Assembly (NCBI GenBank): GCA_002221725.1
Contig: NJFT01000017.1
Span: 1 to 64,000 of the forward strand
Direction of reading: 5' to 3'
DNA length: 64,000 bases
Source of the DNA: Scedosporium boydii
Taxonomy: Eukaryota; Ascomycota; Sordariomycetes; Microascales; Microascaceae
Every line of letters starts with the position of its first letter. The stretch's first letter is position 1. The notes beneath the pieces were generated by a model that was not told the origin of the DNA, did not search any database, and saw only the letters and a program-made list of their open reading frames with translations. Both the position numbers and the translations under genes were made by a program. Shown one piece after another: positions 10,822-22,847 of the stretch.

Positions 10822-12523
10822 TTAGACCGTTTCGACGTATCGTGCAAACTCCCTATGATTCTTCGTTAGATAATCAAATTTGCGACATAGTTGGAGGCCA
10901 ACCTACCAGTCGGTAACAGCCTCACGCCACAATTTCAACTCATGGTCCCTTGTTGCGGCGAAGAAATCTACAAAATCTTGGTCTAATATCTCCCTTGCGA
11001 CACTACCCTTGGCACGAAACCTCTCAAGTGCTTCGTCGAGGCTCTTTGGAAGGCGCGCAGCTTTGTCTCCCGGACTCCGAGAACCCGCGGGAGAGATCGA
11101 GATCTCCATTTTCCGCTTCACGCCTCGCCACCCGGCAGCAACGATCGCGTTAAGGGCATAATGGGGATGCAGATCCGCGCCCGGTAGCCGAACCTCGAAA
11201 CGTGTGGCTCCAGGCTTGCACACGGGTGCCGTTATAACTCGGATGGACGCCAACCGGTGTTCGAGCCCCCAGCTAACGTCGACAGGAGCCCAATAATTCT
11301 CGATAAGACGCTTATACGAGTTGACCGTTGGGGCAAACATGGGCATGATGTCTGGGAGCGCGTCGAGGAGCCCTGCAAGAAAGTGACGACCAAGGTCGGA
11401 AAGGTAGGCGATATCCCCCCATTGAGCGTTGAGATCGGGAGAGTCGCGAGCAAATAAGTTCTTGCCTTCCAGGTCGGTGAGAGAAACATGGATGTGGCCG
11501 GAACTGCCGGGGACACCATATATAGGCTTCGCCATAAAGCATGGTGTGATATTATATTTGATGCCAGTTGCCTTTGAAAGAAGCCTGGTGCCGGTGTTGT
11601 TAGCACTGCACGACAGTTTCCAGTAAAGGAAGGATTATTTTCAAAATTACTGACTTGAAAAGGGCTACTTTATCGGCCATCTCATCTACTTCGCTGACCT
11701 TTATAGCCTGTGCAGTCGTGGGACACAGTGGTCAACGGACCGTAAGAAAGGATATTAGTACAGGGCACCTACAGCTTCGTAAACTCCTGGGCCACTCTCC
11801 GTATGCCAGCTCTCCACTCTACAGTTCATATCCTCGCTGTAGTCGAAAAGCTGGTGGAAATAGTCCTTATTAGCAACAGGACGTGTCATACTGTAGGCGA
11901 ACATCCCGGATGTGAGTGTCCGTAGCGCCTTTTGAGAGTTCTTGGTGAGGAATGCTGCTATGTCGTGGTTTGACCTGTCGCCCTCGGCGTAGCCGTCCGC
12001 GGTTGGCGTTTGGAAATTCATAAACTCGAGCTCAACTATAGAGACAAATTTAGTCAGATGGGAAATATGAAGCAGACATTTGCGCAACCTGCGCTTTAGG
12101 TCAAAAGGCGGGTGGGTTACCTCCTGCCATGGCTTTGTATCCCTCCTCTGCTAGGCTGGCGCACAAAGATCTCATCATGCTGCGGCCGCAGGCGGAGACA
12201 GGTTTTCCGTTGCTGAGGAATCTAATGAGAAAAAAAGGTATGTTGTCTTCAAAAGGTAGCCTCCGAAAGGACTTTAGATCTGGGACGGCCATAAAGTCAC
12301 AGTATCCCTCTTGCGCGCTGGTGATGCGTGTGTCGCTCGAATACAGTTCGTCGTGCATATCCCAGCCAAAGACGGCGGAGCTCATCGCGAACCCGCTGGC
12401 AATACTGACGAGAAATTTCTCTTTCGACATGACCTTTCCACGAAGAACGCCGTCACTATCGAGCCCAGCAACCTTGACCTTGTGATCATTAGCCAGAAGT
12501 GTAGCAATGTTTTCCGGGGTCAT
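10822..12523 (-). CDS. Glutamine-synthetase-like gamma-glutamyl-amine ligase
   Basis: The product is a 482-aa, single-domain glutamine-synthetase fold, as short as bacterial GlnA/PuuA-type enzymes. Five exons: 12523-12121, 12035-11773, 11707-11655, 11605-10907 and 10852-10822. Visible motifs are DSDGVLRGK (22-30, N-terminal beta-grasp), GVELEF (134-139, metal-binding), ESGPGVYE (214-221), MAKPIYGVPGSSGHIHVSL (264 on, ATP/metal site) and RFEVRLPGADLHPHYALNA near the C-terminus. Splicing restores the family C-terminus VTDWEFARYVETV. I chose the ATG at 12523 because the conserved domain begins there; an in-frame ATG at 12601 is also possible. Fungal glutamine synthetase proper is shorter (~360 aa), so this is a paralogue class. 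That class includes ligases that glutamylate polyamines, ethanolamine or isopropylamine. With the neighbouring transporter, dehydrogenases and amidohydrolase, an amine-glutamylating role is inferred. Confidence 0.9.
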
Positions 12524-15500
12524 TATTGTCTCTCCCCGGCCGTGGCCGAGAGCTCCATTAACGACTCGGCCGGAGCCGTTCAACGGAGGAGCCTCAATCA
12601 TGATATATGGGGTCCAGAACACAACAACTGTGAGGCCAAAAGGGTGTCGGATTAGATTCGAAAGGAATGGTGGAGAGAGTCGAGGTCTGTCACCGACTTA
12701 GTTTTTAGCACTGGTGTGGGTAGGCTGACAAAAAGAGAGAAAAAAATGAAAAGTAAGATAACTTCTCATTCGGCCATATTGAGGAAGGACTGTTCGCCTC
12801 GATTGCGGGAGAAATTCAGTTATAGTCAAATTCGTGCTCTGAAGCCCTCCCCGCGACCCGCTCATTGTAGTCCTGAATCTATGAAGGATAAACGCCTCTC
12901 ACAGAGAGGGACTGGTTCGAATCGCGCTGGCCAGGAACTGAGCGCTCATGGGCGCTGTTCAATCCGCATTAGGGCAAGACAATTTGAATAGGAGGGGGCG
13001 TGGACTAGAGGGGGGGTATGAGAGGGTGCGCGGCAATCCTAGACCGCGCCGGGAACTGGAACCGCGCTCTCCTGCGTGGTGTGTGTGGAGGGTAGCGCGA
13101 TTCGGGTTGCCTTTATCACGAACAATGAGGGTACTGTATACTTCGTACCGACGATTGTGTTATCTATTTGCCCAAACAAATAGATTTCAGCTAGCTTGCC
13201 TCGAGAGGACGTGTTCCTGCGCCTCATTGTAAGGTTCCTATTACAGGATAACCGCCCACGTATCTTTTCTGTATATTTCAGACCCAAGTTTATCTAATCT
13301 ATGGCGGGCAAGCCTCAAGGGAATCACCGGTCCCTCGCAGGCCTTAATATTCCGAATTGCGAGCCGCGGCGTCCTTGATGAGCAAGTTTGAAGTCGACCA
13401 TTGGGTGGAACATCGCGCAATTGCACGAGGATGTAGAAAACTTATCTGTCCTTTGGGTCCCCGCCAAGACTCCTAAGGTGTAGTGTTTGCTTTCCATGGA
13501 TCTTTCTACTAGACCTATGATCGTTTTCGCGGCTATCTCTTCACTCTTCCATTACTCCACAGACCCTTGGGACTACGAGAAGATTAGCCCGGTTGAGACC
13601 CGAAAACGTGTAGCTTTAATCCTGTTGGAAATCAGGATCCTTTGCCTCTTATCGAAAAGGGGCTTCTCGATGGAATAAGGATATTCTGAACTACTTGGTG
13701 GTGATAAACAAACTTCGTCTTGATACGATACTGTAGTGAGCGCGAGTTATCCCTGTCATTCTGGACATTCGTAACTATGTTAACGACCCGTGCCGCCGAA
13801 AATGTCCTCAGCAGAGGGCGCTCTTTACCCTGCGAGTCTTGTACCACCCATTCATTCTCATTTAATATTTGTTATCTGTAGGATATATGGAGAGAGAAAT
13901 GAGCTACTTGTGATTCATTTCCTTGCCAAATGAGATAAGCCCCTTTCTAATCCTATCACCGGAGCTCCGGAATTGGCAGTCCGCAGAAGAAAAGGGGTTC
14001 TAAGTTGGAGATAAACTATGCATATCTTTACTGTGCACATTCATGCATCTCAGCTGCTATGTGCAAGTCGAATATGTGGCTATTACTTCTCGTCGAGAGT
14101 GTAGGTGAAGAGGATTTTCTCCAAACCAATCCCCAGGGACGAGGACGTCAAATCATTATCCTATTTCCAGCCGTATTTACGTGGTGGCGGTGGTAAACCC
14201 TCATCTACCTCCTTAGATCGAACAGAGTTGACGGCGTCGTGGTTTTGCCGGGGGATGACGATGACTTCCTAGGGAATGCGAGAAGACCAAGCTCTTCGGC
14301 TCGAGTGCAGGAGCTCGCGTGACTTGGTTGGAATCGTCCTCTGCGGGTACCTCCAGCTATTTAGGTAACTTCCTCTACGGACTACATCGAGTAGATGAGG
14401 GGAGTCAAGACCTTGAATGAGACTGACTGCTAGATGATCTAACCGGGCGGCAATAGTGGATACCTAGGCAGTGGATACCCAGGCTGGGAACGAGGGCTAG
14501 TACTATATCTTAGTTGGAGTCTATGTAGTTACATTACTTTAATTTCGTCCTGGTCGCCGGTGCTGATGATGCAGGGGGTGCAGTACAAGAGGTATAGCTA
14601 GTAGTCTCGGCACGGTGGCGCTCCGGCATTCAAGCAATAGTGGTGGCTATCTCCCGAGATGGATTGTTGAAAGAACTTAAGAGAGTCTTTTAGAATGATA
14701 GTAGTAGTTCACAAGCGTTATTAGTAAACTGGTTATGTTTCTTGAGGTTGAATGTCGGCAGCAGACCATGGATGTATGTGTGGTCAAACTGTTTGCGAAG
14801 CACGTATTGTTTACAAGAGCTCAGAGGGGAGCAAGGCTTACTAGTAGTCGAGTGACTAGTCCCATCGACCCGACCCTTTGGGACTTCCAGCCGGCTACCC
14901 CGCAAACCAAAGACTTTCAAGGCTGCTAATGCTAATCACCGCGGGGGAATTGTAATCGAAATGTGAAGATGCTCATGAACCCACCTCCTCCTTCATCTTA
15001 GAACAGATGTATATTACCACGCTAAACCCTGCTTGGCGGCTTAACGATGCAGTTGAGGCTAACCGACTTTATTAGGGCTATCAATGTCTTTTTCTGATTC
15101 CTGGTCCCGCTCGTATTTTCCATCCCCGCATTATCGAACTGATTAGGGATGGTAACTGCTAGCTAGTAGTTATAAATCATCCAGGTAAGATGAGATCTTG
15201 TCTTCAATGCCACTAGGCACGTCCAATTAAATTTAAAACCGCCATCGCGGTCTCGGACGCTTAGCGTCGATTCAGGGAAGCTAATCAGCAGACTAAATCC
15301 TGGGATGTTCCCTTTGTAGAACTAGGTGGGACTGGGCATAGCACTATTTTGTCGATCTAAGAGGGGTAGTAACCTCACAGGAAGGTGGAGAAGACTAGTT
15401 TTATCGTGGCATACCGTTGTCTACGCCCTTTAGTACCATCTTTCCAACTTGGAAAGAGTGTCATGCGGGCAAAGTCCGGCGAAATCGGGAAGATGGTAGC

Positions 15501-15977
15501 AGGAAGCTAAGATAAGAGGAACCGCCGCGGCGGTCCCTGAACTGATTAATATGGCAACTTCCATTCTGATGATCCGTTTTTCCGGCTTCATGTCTTCCGA
15601 ACTAGCCCTTTGATCCAAACCAAAGCCCCTGGAATTTTTAAGCTTTACAGATTGTCTCTCTACATGCACACGCAGCCGCATCCACGGATAAACATCTGTG
15701 CGTGCAAAACACACCTCCCACTCCAATTCCGCCTCGATAAGTCGCGGCTCCGCGAGCATATAATAACCGGCCCATCCCCCGTCCAACACAGAATACGAGG
15801 CCATCGTAAAATCTAGATCGCCTTCGACAATAGGTGCTAGGTCCTAACTTCTTCTCCTTTCCTGACGACTTCGAATCGGAATGCATACAGGCCTATCGAT
15901 AGGTCATTGATACGCTCAGTTTTTACTATCATCCATCACTCTTCTTTCACGTCGTTCAACTCAAAAGCCCGGCCACA
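12524..15977. other. Long intergenic region upstream of ligase and transporter
   Basis: About 3.4 kb lies between the divergently transcribed ligase and transporter. Open frames are short and show no family motif. Stretches such as 14200-15350 look like eroded sequence, but I cannot assign a source. No amine-oxidase-like gene is visible, although bacterial Puu clusters have one. Confidence 0.55.
15511..15741 (+). promoter_or_regulatory. GATA-factor motifs upstream of transporter
   Basis: GATAAG occurs at 15511-15516 and 15736-15741, within 470 bp of the transporter ATG. HGATAR is the recognition word of AreA/NIT2 nitrogen regulators in ascomycetes. Two copies are only mildly more than chance, so nitrogen control is an inference. 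Confidence 0.3.
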
Positions 15978-17564
15978 ATGGCGGATTCAATCCATCACAA
16001 TGTTCCGGGGACCATCCGCCTCGTCGAAGAAGCTTCTCAAGGAGAGGGGGGCGGTGGCCAAATCGTTCTCCAGCCGCACCCCAGTGCTGACCCCGAAGAC
16101 CCGCTCAACTGGAGCAAGGGGCGGAAGCTTCGTGCGATCGGCATGGTCTACGTCTACGTCCTTGGTGTCGGACTCGCCACTACCGTCCAGTACTCAATTC
16201 TCACTGAAATTGCGGAGGCCCAGGACTTGACAGTAGGCAATCTCAATCTCGGAACGGGTCTCATGTTCCTCTTCCTCGGTTGGTCTTGCCTTATTTGGCA
16301 ACCTATCGCTATGACCTACGGTCGTCGTGGAGTGTACATCGCGTCGGCCCTTCTTTCCATCATCCCCATGGTTTGGGCTCCGTACTCAAAGGGCGCAGGT
16401 CAATGGTATGCTCATCGAATTCTCCTTGGAATTTTTGCTGCCCCAGTTGAGGCCCTGCCCGAAGTATCGGTCCCCGATCTATTCTTCGCCCACGAACGGG
16501 GATCATTCATGGCCCTCTACGCCTTCATTCTCTTCGGATCAAATTTCCTTGCTCCATTACTCGCCGGATTTATCAACGACGGCGTTGGCTGGAAATGGAC
16601 TATGCACTTCGGTTCGATTGTCCTAGGCGTGACCGCCCTAATTTTGTTCTTCTTCCTCGAGGATACCATCTATTTCAGAAAAACTACGGAGGGCGGGTCC
16701 GAATCGGAGAACGACAATGAGAACGAGAAAGCCTCTGGCAGCCAGACTGAGATGGCCGTCGCAACTTCTTATCCTCCGCCAAGGACGTACAGAGAGAAGC
16801 TCAACCTTGTCCTCAGGCTCCCCGGTCGGCCTACGGCTAAGCAAACCGCTGGAAAATCCTGGCGCGCCCTTTGCATTATCGTTTTCTTCCCCAACATCTT
16901 CTGGGCCGGCCTACTCTATGGCACCAACTTATCATGGTACAACGTCATGAACGCCACAATGTCGAGCATTCTGCACGGCGAGCCGTACAATTTCGCCCCT
17001 AGGATGGTGGGGGTGGCTTATGCTTCGCCTCTTCTGGCAGCGGCCGGCTCCTCGTTCTGGTCCGGTTGGTTCGCGGACTCTATGGCTGTTCGACTCGCAC
17101 GGCGAAACAATGGTATTCGAGAACCTGAACAACGACTATGGGTCCTCCTCCTCTCCGGCTTTTTCTCTGCTGGCGGTCTCGTTCTTTGGGGCGTCGGCGC
17201 CAGCCGCAATGTACATTTCATGGGCTTGATTATCGGCCTCTTCTTCGTCACCTTCGGAGTCGTCACCAGTAGCTCGGTTGCTCTCGCCTACACTGTAGAC
17301 TGCTTCAAGGAGATCACGGGAGAGTCTATGATTGCGGTCATCATTGTCCGCAACACGCTGAGCTTCGCGTTTAATTACGCCATCAACCCGTGGATTGATA
17401 GCCTTGGCCTGCAAAACTGCTTTGTTTCCGTGTCCCTGATTGCATTGGTTTGCACTCTGTCCTTTTTGCCGATGGTATATGTGGGCAAAAAATTGAGAAA
17501 ATTTTCGGCGGCGAAGTACTGGGAATACATCGCGGAGGACAAGAACTTCCCGTCCTCGCACTGA
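15978..17564 (+). CDS. HOL1/TPO-like MFS transporter (DHA1)
   Basis: A single-exon 528-aa membrane protein. The cytoplasmic N-terminus ends in SADPEDPLNWSKGRK, the acidic P-x-D-P-x-N-W box typical of fungal DHA1 drug and polyamine carriers. Twelve hydrophobic segments follow. A long polar loop (about residues 235-285, rich in Glu/Ser/Asn) lies in the middle. The MTYGRRGVY segment after TM2 is the MFS GxxxD/R-R-x-G-R-R loop. The overall pattern resembles yeast Hol1, a plasma-membrane carrier of polyamines and other cations. The ATG lies in a good context (CACAATGG). It sits between the ligase and the Zn2Cys6 regulator, so uptake of the cluster's amine substrate is the simplest role. Substrate specificity cannot be read from the sequence. 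Confidence 0.92.
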   Translation: MADSIHHNVPGTIRLVEEASQGEGGGGQIVLQPHPSADPEDPLNWSKGRKLRAIGMVYVYVLGVGLATTVQYSILTEIAEAQDLTVGNLNLGTGLMFLFLGWSCLIWQPIAMTYGRRGVYIASALLSIIPMVWAPYSKGAGQWYAHRILLGIFAAPVEALPEVSVPDLFFAHERGSFMALYAFILFGSNFLAPLLAGFINDGVGWKWTMHFGSIVLGVTALILFFFLEDTIYFRKTTEGGSESENDNENEKASGSQTEMAVATSYPPPRTYREKLNLVLRLPGRPTAKQTAGKSWRALCIIVFFPNIFWAGLLYGTNLSWYNVMNATMSSILHGEPYNFAPRMVGVAYASPLLAAAGSSFWSGWFADSMAVRLARRNNGIREPEQRLWVLLLSGFFSAGGLVLWGVGASRNVHFMGLIIGLFFVTFGVVTSSSVALAYTVDCFKEITGESMIAVIIVRNTLSFAFNYAINPWIDSLGLQNCFVSVSLIALVCTLSFLPMVYVGKKLRKFSAAKYWEYIAEDKNFPSSH

Positions 17565-17982
17565 AAATCCTTTGGGCGATTCGGTGCCTGCTGTGTCGAG
17601 TATTATTTTCCTTTCTTATTTAGTCGCTGCCACTATTGGTAGTCCTAGTGTATCCAAGCAAATGTCTCGTCAATCGATGCCATGCCCTTTTTTCGTTATA
17701 ATATATGCGACGGCCTAAAATCCAGACATAGCTAATATATAAACCAAGTATTCATTTTCATAAAAAAACCCAATCATTATTGACAAACTTGAACACACTA
17801 AGCAAAGCTAAACTATAGAGTCCAGTAATGCGGGAACAATGTCGCCCAGAAAGTGCTTGTCCTTTTGACGTATTATCAAGCATATTCGCTACAGAAAGAC
17901 AGTCGCGACGTAACGAAATAAATATTTAAAAGAGCCCCAACGTCAAGATTATCGCCACCAAAATTAGAAATATCAACCTTTC

Positions 17983-19939
17983 TTAGGCAAATGATGTCCA
18001 GATTCGATGCTCCTGCATCAACTGACAAATAGACCAAGGACTCGGATTGGGAGTAGCCCATAATTTCTCTAACAAAAGGGAAGTCTGGCGGATATTACCG
18101 ACGCCTAGAACTGAAAACATAACGTCCAATCGACTTTGGAGATATTGGCGTTGCTCCAAACTCTCGACACGGGAGCCAATGACGGCTATGGGCCAGCACA
18201 AACTCGTGTTGACACGGGCTGTGGATGGAAGCTCGGAGAGGTATTCCAGTCCCCTGACGACGGCGCCTCTGACAGCGGAGGAGTGAAAGGACGCCGACTC
18301 CGAAGCGGATAAGGGGGTTAAGGTCGTATAGAGATAAACAAGCATTGCTTGTTGGAAAATTCGCCCCGCTAGCGCAGTTTCGAGGCGCACCGTCGCGCGA
18401 GGTGTCCATGATTGAATCTTGCCTTGGACACTCGCGAAGTTCATCAAGTCGTCTACACCAAGTGGACGACGTGCCCCTTCCTCGGAAAGGAACCTTCGCC
18501 CGATGTTGAATACAGATGGGATCAGCAGGAGTAGCTCCAGCCAACAGCCGCATAACCCACCGATATATGTACTCGGTTCTAATGTGCTTGAGTGTTCCTC
18601 GAAATCCTCGGCTAGGAGGAGCTGAGGCCCGACACGGCAGTCGATCGATATTATGCTCACCGCAGCTGTATAAATATAATACTCGATGAGGAAGTCGCGG
18701 AGGCTTTTTGACAATTTGGAGTGCTGGCTCGACAGTACTGCCTTGAGCAGCCAGCGCGCGGCCATCAAATGGTTAAAAATCGATCCGTCGTTATCCCCTT
18801 TGACAGTCTTTACGACGCGACAAGATTAGCATGTTTGCAGCAATGGAAATCCGATCCGTCGGGCTACTGTTCTTCCCAGGAGAAATACTGACCTCGACAA
18901 AACACATAATCAACGCGCCAACAGCTAGCGGCAGAGCGTCTTGAGTTCCTACATCATAGGTAGACATGCCTTGCTGGAATAACGTAATGGATTTGCTGTA
19001 ATGTCCAGAGGCCAAGGAGTCTGCATCTAGAATCTTCTTCGCGACGGCGCGATGGACAGCACTTTGGGTCAGGATCAGGTGCAGGACGAGATCGCTTCCA
19101 AATGCAAGGGGTATGAACTGGACCACAAATGGTTCGTCTACCCCCGACCCGTTGTCCATACATTTTGTTGTTACCGCCAGGTAATGGCTGAGCAGGTCGA
19201 GCGAGCCGGACGCCAAACCGGGTAGAAGGCTCAGGCTCCTAGGGATAACTTCCACATCCAGTTCCTCGTTGCTGATCGGCAATTGTGTATTCGTATTCAC
19301 AAGAGTGCCGAAATCGTTTAAGGGGGAGGTTGTTGTCGGCTGTCCATTGTCGAAGGAACAGTCGAGGAGATCGAGTGAGGGAAGCATATACGACGGGTCG
19401 ATTATGGTGGGGTCGTGAACCGCCGAGCCCGAGGGCAACGGAGACGGACCGGAATCGATAATGGCCAGGATATCGTGGCCTGTTGATGAGGAGCCGCTGC
19501 TTCCCCCGGGAGAATGAGCAGAGCCTGGTGATTCAGATGCGGAGGGAGTATTAGGCGATACATGAATTGCCTCGTCGAGAAGCTCAATCAACTGATCGGC
19601 GGGGTCCTTTTCCGTCATTCGCGGCTCCGATACATTTGGAACACCGGCAGTTGGCTTTGTTGTCGATCCCCGTCGACCAACCGCGCGCCTCGGTGCCGTG
19701 ATATCATCCGGATGTGGCCAGGAGCATTCCAGTCTATTCCTCTCACAACCCCGACACATCGGCTTTCGTTCATCGCACTTCTTCTTGCGCCGTCGGCACG
19801 TCAGGCACCCCGTACGAACTCGGAGAATGGGCATCGGCCGTTTTCTATGGGAAGGAGTCGACATTGGTTCAGAGGCAGAATTGATGTTTGGCAGGTTTTC
19901 AAGCATGTAATTTGCAGAAAATATCGGTGATTGTAGCAT
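17983..19939 (-). CDS. Zn2Cys6 transcription factor (cluster regulator candidate)
   Basis: A 623-aa protein from two exons (19939-18893 and 18807-17983). The 85-bp intron has a GTCAGT donor and a GCTAATC branch site. The binuclear zinc cluster spans Cys45-Cys72 with the spacing CX2CX6CX6CX2CX6C. A basic HRKRP stretch precedes it. A Ser/Pro/Gly-rich linker (about 75-180) leads to a fungal-specific transcription factor domain, including the typical ETVKGDNDGSIFNHLMAARWLL region after the splice. The upstream in-frame TTG is not a start, so the first ATG at 19939 is used. It lies tail to tail with the transporter (419 bp between stops) and head to head with the amidohydrolase, so it probably controls this cluster. 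Its DNA site was not identified. Confidence 0.9.
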
Positions 19940-21286
19940 CTTGCTGGAAACTGGGGAGTACAATCGGATCGGCGACGTTTAGGATTGACTACATAAAACA
20001 GGGCTGGAATATGATTCTATTTGGAGAAATTGAAACGGGCAGAGCTTGAAGAGCCATCCGAAGAACCGCTTGCCAGGGAAGCATTGGCCTTTCCCCCGCA
20101 TTTTCCAAGGAATCACTAAAAATCACTAGCCAGATCTGGGCGAGCAAGGCACAGATGATAGTGGCTAGCGTGGGTTCTGACCCACCAAGCTCATGCCGAG
20201 AGCCAGGAAGCTGGGGACTTGGGGCGAGATAGAATCACAGCGGTCGGTATCAGGGGTGCTCTGACTCCATAATCTCCCACCTAGAGTCCAAGCTCGGTGA
20301 CCTTACTTATCATACGGGCTCCATTCGTCCAGTGAGATGTGAGACCAACTCCCTCTTGGAGGGCTAACGTGTCGATGTTCTAGTCTTGTCCAACGGCGTC
20401 CGATATCCCCTTCTAACCTTTTCGCCTCCCGGCGGGGGGATTCATCTTAACTACTCAACGTTTGTAGCGCCTCTATAGTTGGCACTCTCAGAAGAACTGT
20501 CACTTCTCAGATAAATTTAGAGATGATTCTCGAGACTTCTTATCTGCTCCCCCTCTTCTAGGATGGCATACCGTTATCAAGACATTTATAGTTCTTCAGC
20601 TGTTCGAGCCGCGCCAGACTTATTGGAGTACAGTTGGCTGCCGAAGATAAAGGTTAACCAGGGTACTCTTCTCGGTTTGAACGAAGATCCTCTTTTCTTC
20701 TTTTATTCCAAGAACGCAGGGTGGGGCTGCCGAGGAAGCCAGAGGAACTTCAGGACATTTACCTCAGTGGGACGGCGCAAATAAAGGCTATTGGTCAATG
20801 GTGACCTCATGTTAACCTGAATGGAGAGATACAGCGGTGACATGTATCACTCCGAATCGGCGCCCTTGATTTGGTCTGTTCCGCTCCTAGCCTAGCTCAG
20901 AAGAGTGGCGTAATCATCCAATAGTCCCTCTCCTAACCTGGCCGAGACCGATGATCCGCGTGGGCATATGATGCGTGAGCGGAAATAGATTTGATTGGCG
21001 TGGTTTCGGCTCGGCGGGTGGGTCTTCTCAAACTTGACCCCGGTCCCGGCTTATCTTTTCCGATCCTCTCCAACCGTCCTAGCCCACGTGAGCATTGGCG
21101 GAGCGGTTTTCGTCGTATCGCGACTCATGGGCGCATTTGGATGCTTGATGGCCGGACTGCTCTTGAACTATAAACCAAAAATATATGCGGCGTGGCCAGC
21201 CACTTAAGTGTTGGTGAATTTGAATTCCTAGGTAGGAAGAGTAATTAACATCTCACCGGGATCAGCGGAAAGTAGAGTGCCTCGAC
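19940..21286. other. Divergent promoter region of regulator and amidohydrolase
   Basis: About 1.35 kb without a credible gene. It must hold the promoters of the Zn2Cys6 gene (leftward) and the amidohydrolase (rightward). CGG/CCG triplets occur, for example around 20430 and 21005-21110, but no clear spaced palindrome stands out by eye. Confidence 0.5.
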
Positions 21287-22154
21287 ATGCCCGCCTTCCG
21301 CATCGCTTTACTGGAATGCGACACGCCAATACAGCCAATCAAGGAGAGATATGGCACCTACGGAAACCTGTTCAAGATTATTCTGAACCAAGCGTTGGCA
21401 GACACCCAGCACGATATCGAACCCGTATTTACTAGTTACGATGTTGTGGGTGCCCGGGAGTATCCAGATTTGGAAGAAATCAACGCCATTCTCTTGACCG
21501 GGAGCAGTTTGTCTACCATCTACAGTTAACGTCAAAAATACATCATGTTGCTAATATTTCTTTCAAGAGTACGACGCACATGCCGATATCGATTGGATTA
21601 ACCAACTGGTTGCCTTTGTCCGCAAAGTATATACCACTTCGGATAAGCCCTTAGTCGGGATTTGTTTTGGGCATCAAATTCTAGGACGCGCTTTAGCAGC
21701 CAAGGTTGGCCGAAATCCTGAAGGATGGGAAGTGGCCGTCAGTAAGATTGGTCTTACGGACAAAGGCCGCAAGATATTTGGGGGGGATTCCTTGGTAAGT
21801 CATATTGATGATCCCTTGGCTGGCGAGTATTTAATACTGACAGTCCGTTCCCTGGAACTTTAGGAACTTCACCAGATGCACCAGGACGCAGTTTTGACTG
21901 TGCCAGAAGGACTGGAGAATATAGGATTTAGTGACCGTTGTCAAGTTCAGGGCCTTTACAGACCAAAGCGTGTCTTCACTCTGCAAGCCCATCCAGAATT
22001 CGACCAAGTCGTCATGGAGAACCTCCTCAACTCGAGGCATCAAATGGGCATATTCAGTGATGTGGTCTTTCAAGAAGCCTTGACGAGGTGTAATAATGCC
22101 CACGATGGGTTACGTGTGGCAGGCGCTATATGGACGTTCTTACTAGAATCCTAA
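21287..22154 (+). CDS. Class I glutamine-amidotransferase-like hydrolase
   Basis: A 251-aa protein from three exons (21287-21524, 21568-21794, 21864-22154). The first intron is only 43 bp, with a TGCTAAT branch site and a non-standard GTTAAC donor. The nucleophile elbow is GICFGHQI with Cys112. The His/Glu pair is in LQAHPEF (His198, Glu200). These complete the Cys-His-Glu triad of the family. There is no synthetase domain, so the protein is a free-standing GATase-1 like fungal YLR126C-type proteins and the plant gamma-glutamyl peptidases GGP1/GGP3. In this cluster, release of glutamate from a gamma-glutamyl amide (the job of PuuD in bacteria, which belongs to a different amidohydrolase family) is the inferred reaction. 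The aldehyde dehydrogenase follows on the same strand after 693 bp. Confidence 0.9.
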
Positions 22155-22235
22155 GATCATGGATAGCATTAGACGGGAATGTGAAGACGGTCACATACAG
22201 ATACACTCTGATGACAAATTTCTTTGACCGATAAT

Positions 22236-22292
22236 GTTTTCTTCTTTTTTTTCCTTCTTTTTTTTTTTTTTTTTTTTCTTTTTTTCTTTCCC
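22236..22292. repeat. Poly-T/pyrimidine tract
   Basis: A ~57 bp T-rich run with a few C, just after the amidohydrolase stop. It may be part of the 3' flank; no coding content. Confidence 0.85.
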
Positions 22293-22847
22293 TCTGGAAG
22301 GTCTAATCATCGCTCGAGCCTGGAGTTTGGAACGAGAAGTCACGTCATTAGATGGGCCCATTGCTGAATAGACTCCTGTCGTTCACAGGTCACGGCTCTC
22401 ATCGAGTTATTTCGCAGGTCGTGGATACGAAACGGACCACCTGGGATTTGCACAGTAAGGTCTGCCTCCCGGCTGCTTGGTCACCAGCGGCATGGCTGAG
22501 GGCTCGGCTGCAGTTCGGAGTCATCTAGGACACCAAGGAATTGGTGTTTGTCGGGGCGGTCCGCGCGGCTATCGAAACACACAAGCTCATGTCTCATCCC
22601 GCTATTCGCACGTGGCTAGAGGCTCACTCAATTAAGCACAAGCGGTAAGACTCGATCGTTCTTTGCAGGGCATGTTCCTCCTGGGGTAGACTGCATGACA
22701 TCCCAAACAGAGCTGCTCTCCGTGACTCCTTGACTCTTCATCTGGACACCACCCCTCAGCCAACTGTCCTCTAAGCCGGACACTAATCTACCTTGGTTCC
22801 TCATCTTCTACCAAATCCATTCCTGTCGGAACTAGTGCATATTCACA

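Noticed and set aside
12601..12622. Upstream extension of the ligase to 12622
   Set aside because: The codon at 12622 is GTG, not a normal fungal start; the conserved domain begins at the ATG at 12523, though the ATG at 12601 remains possible.
12914..12923. GGTTCGAATC resembling a tRNA T-loop
   Set aside because: The flanking sequence does not fold into a cloverleaf with matching acceptor, D and anticodon arms by eye.
15430..15804. 124-residue minus frame before the transporter
   Set aside because: Protein-like in places but overlapped by a plus-strand frame, lacking any family, and lying in the transporter's promoter region.
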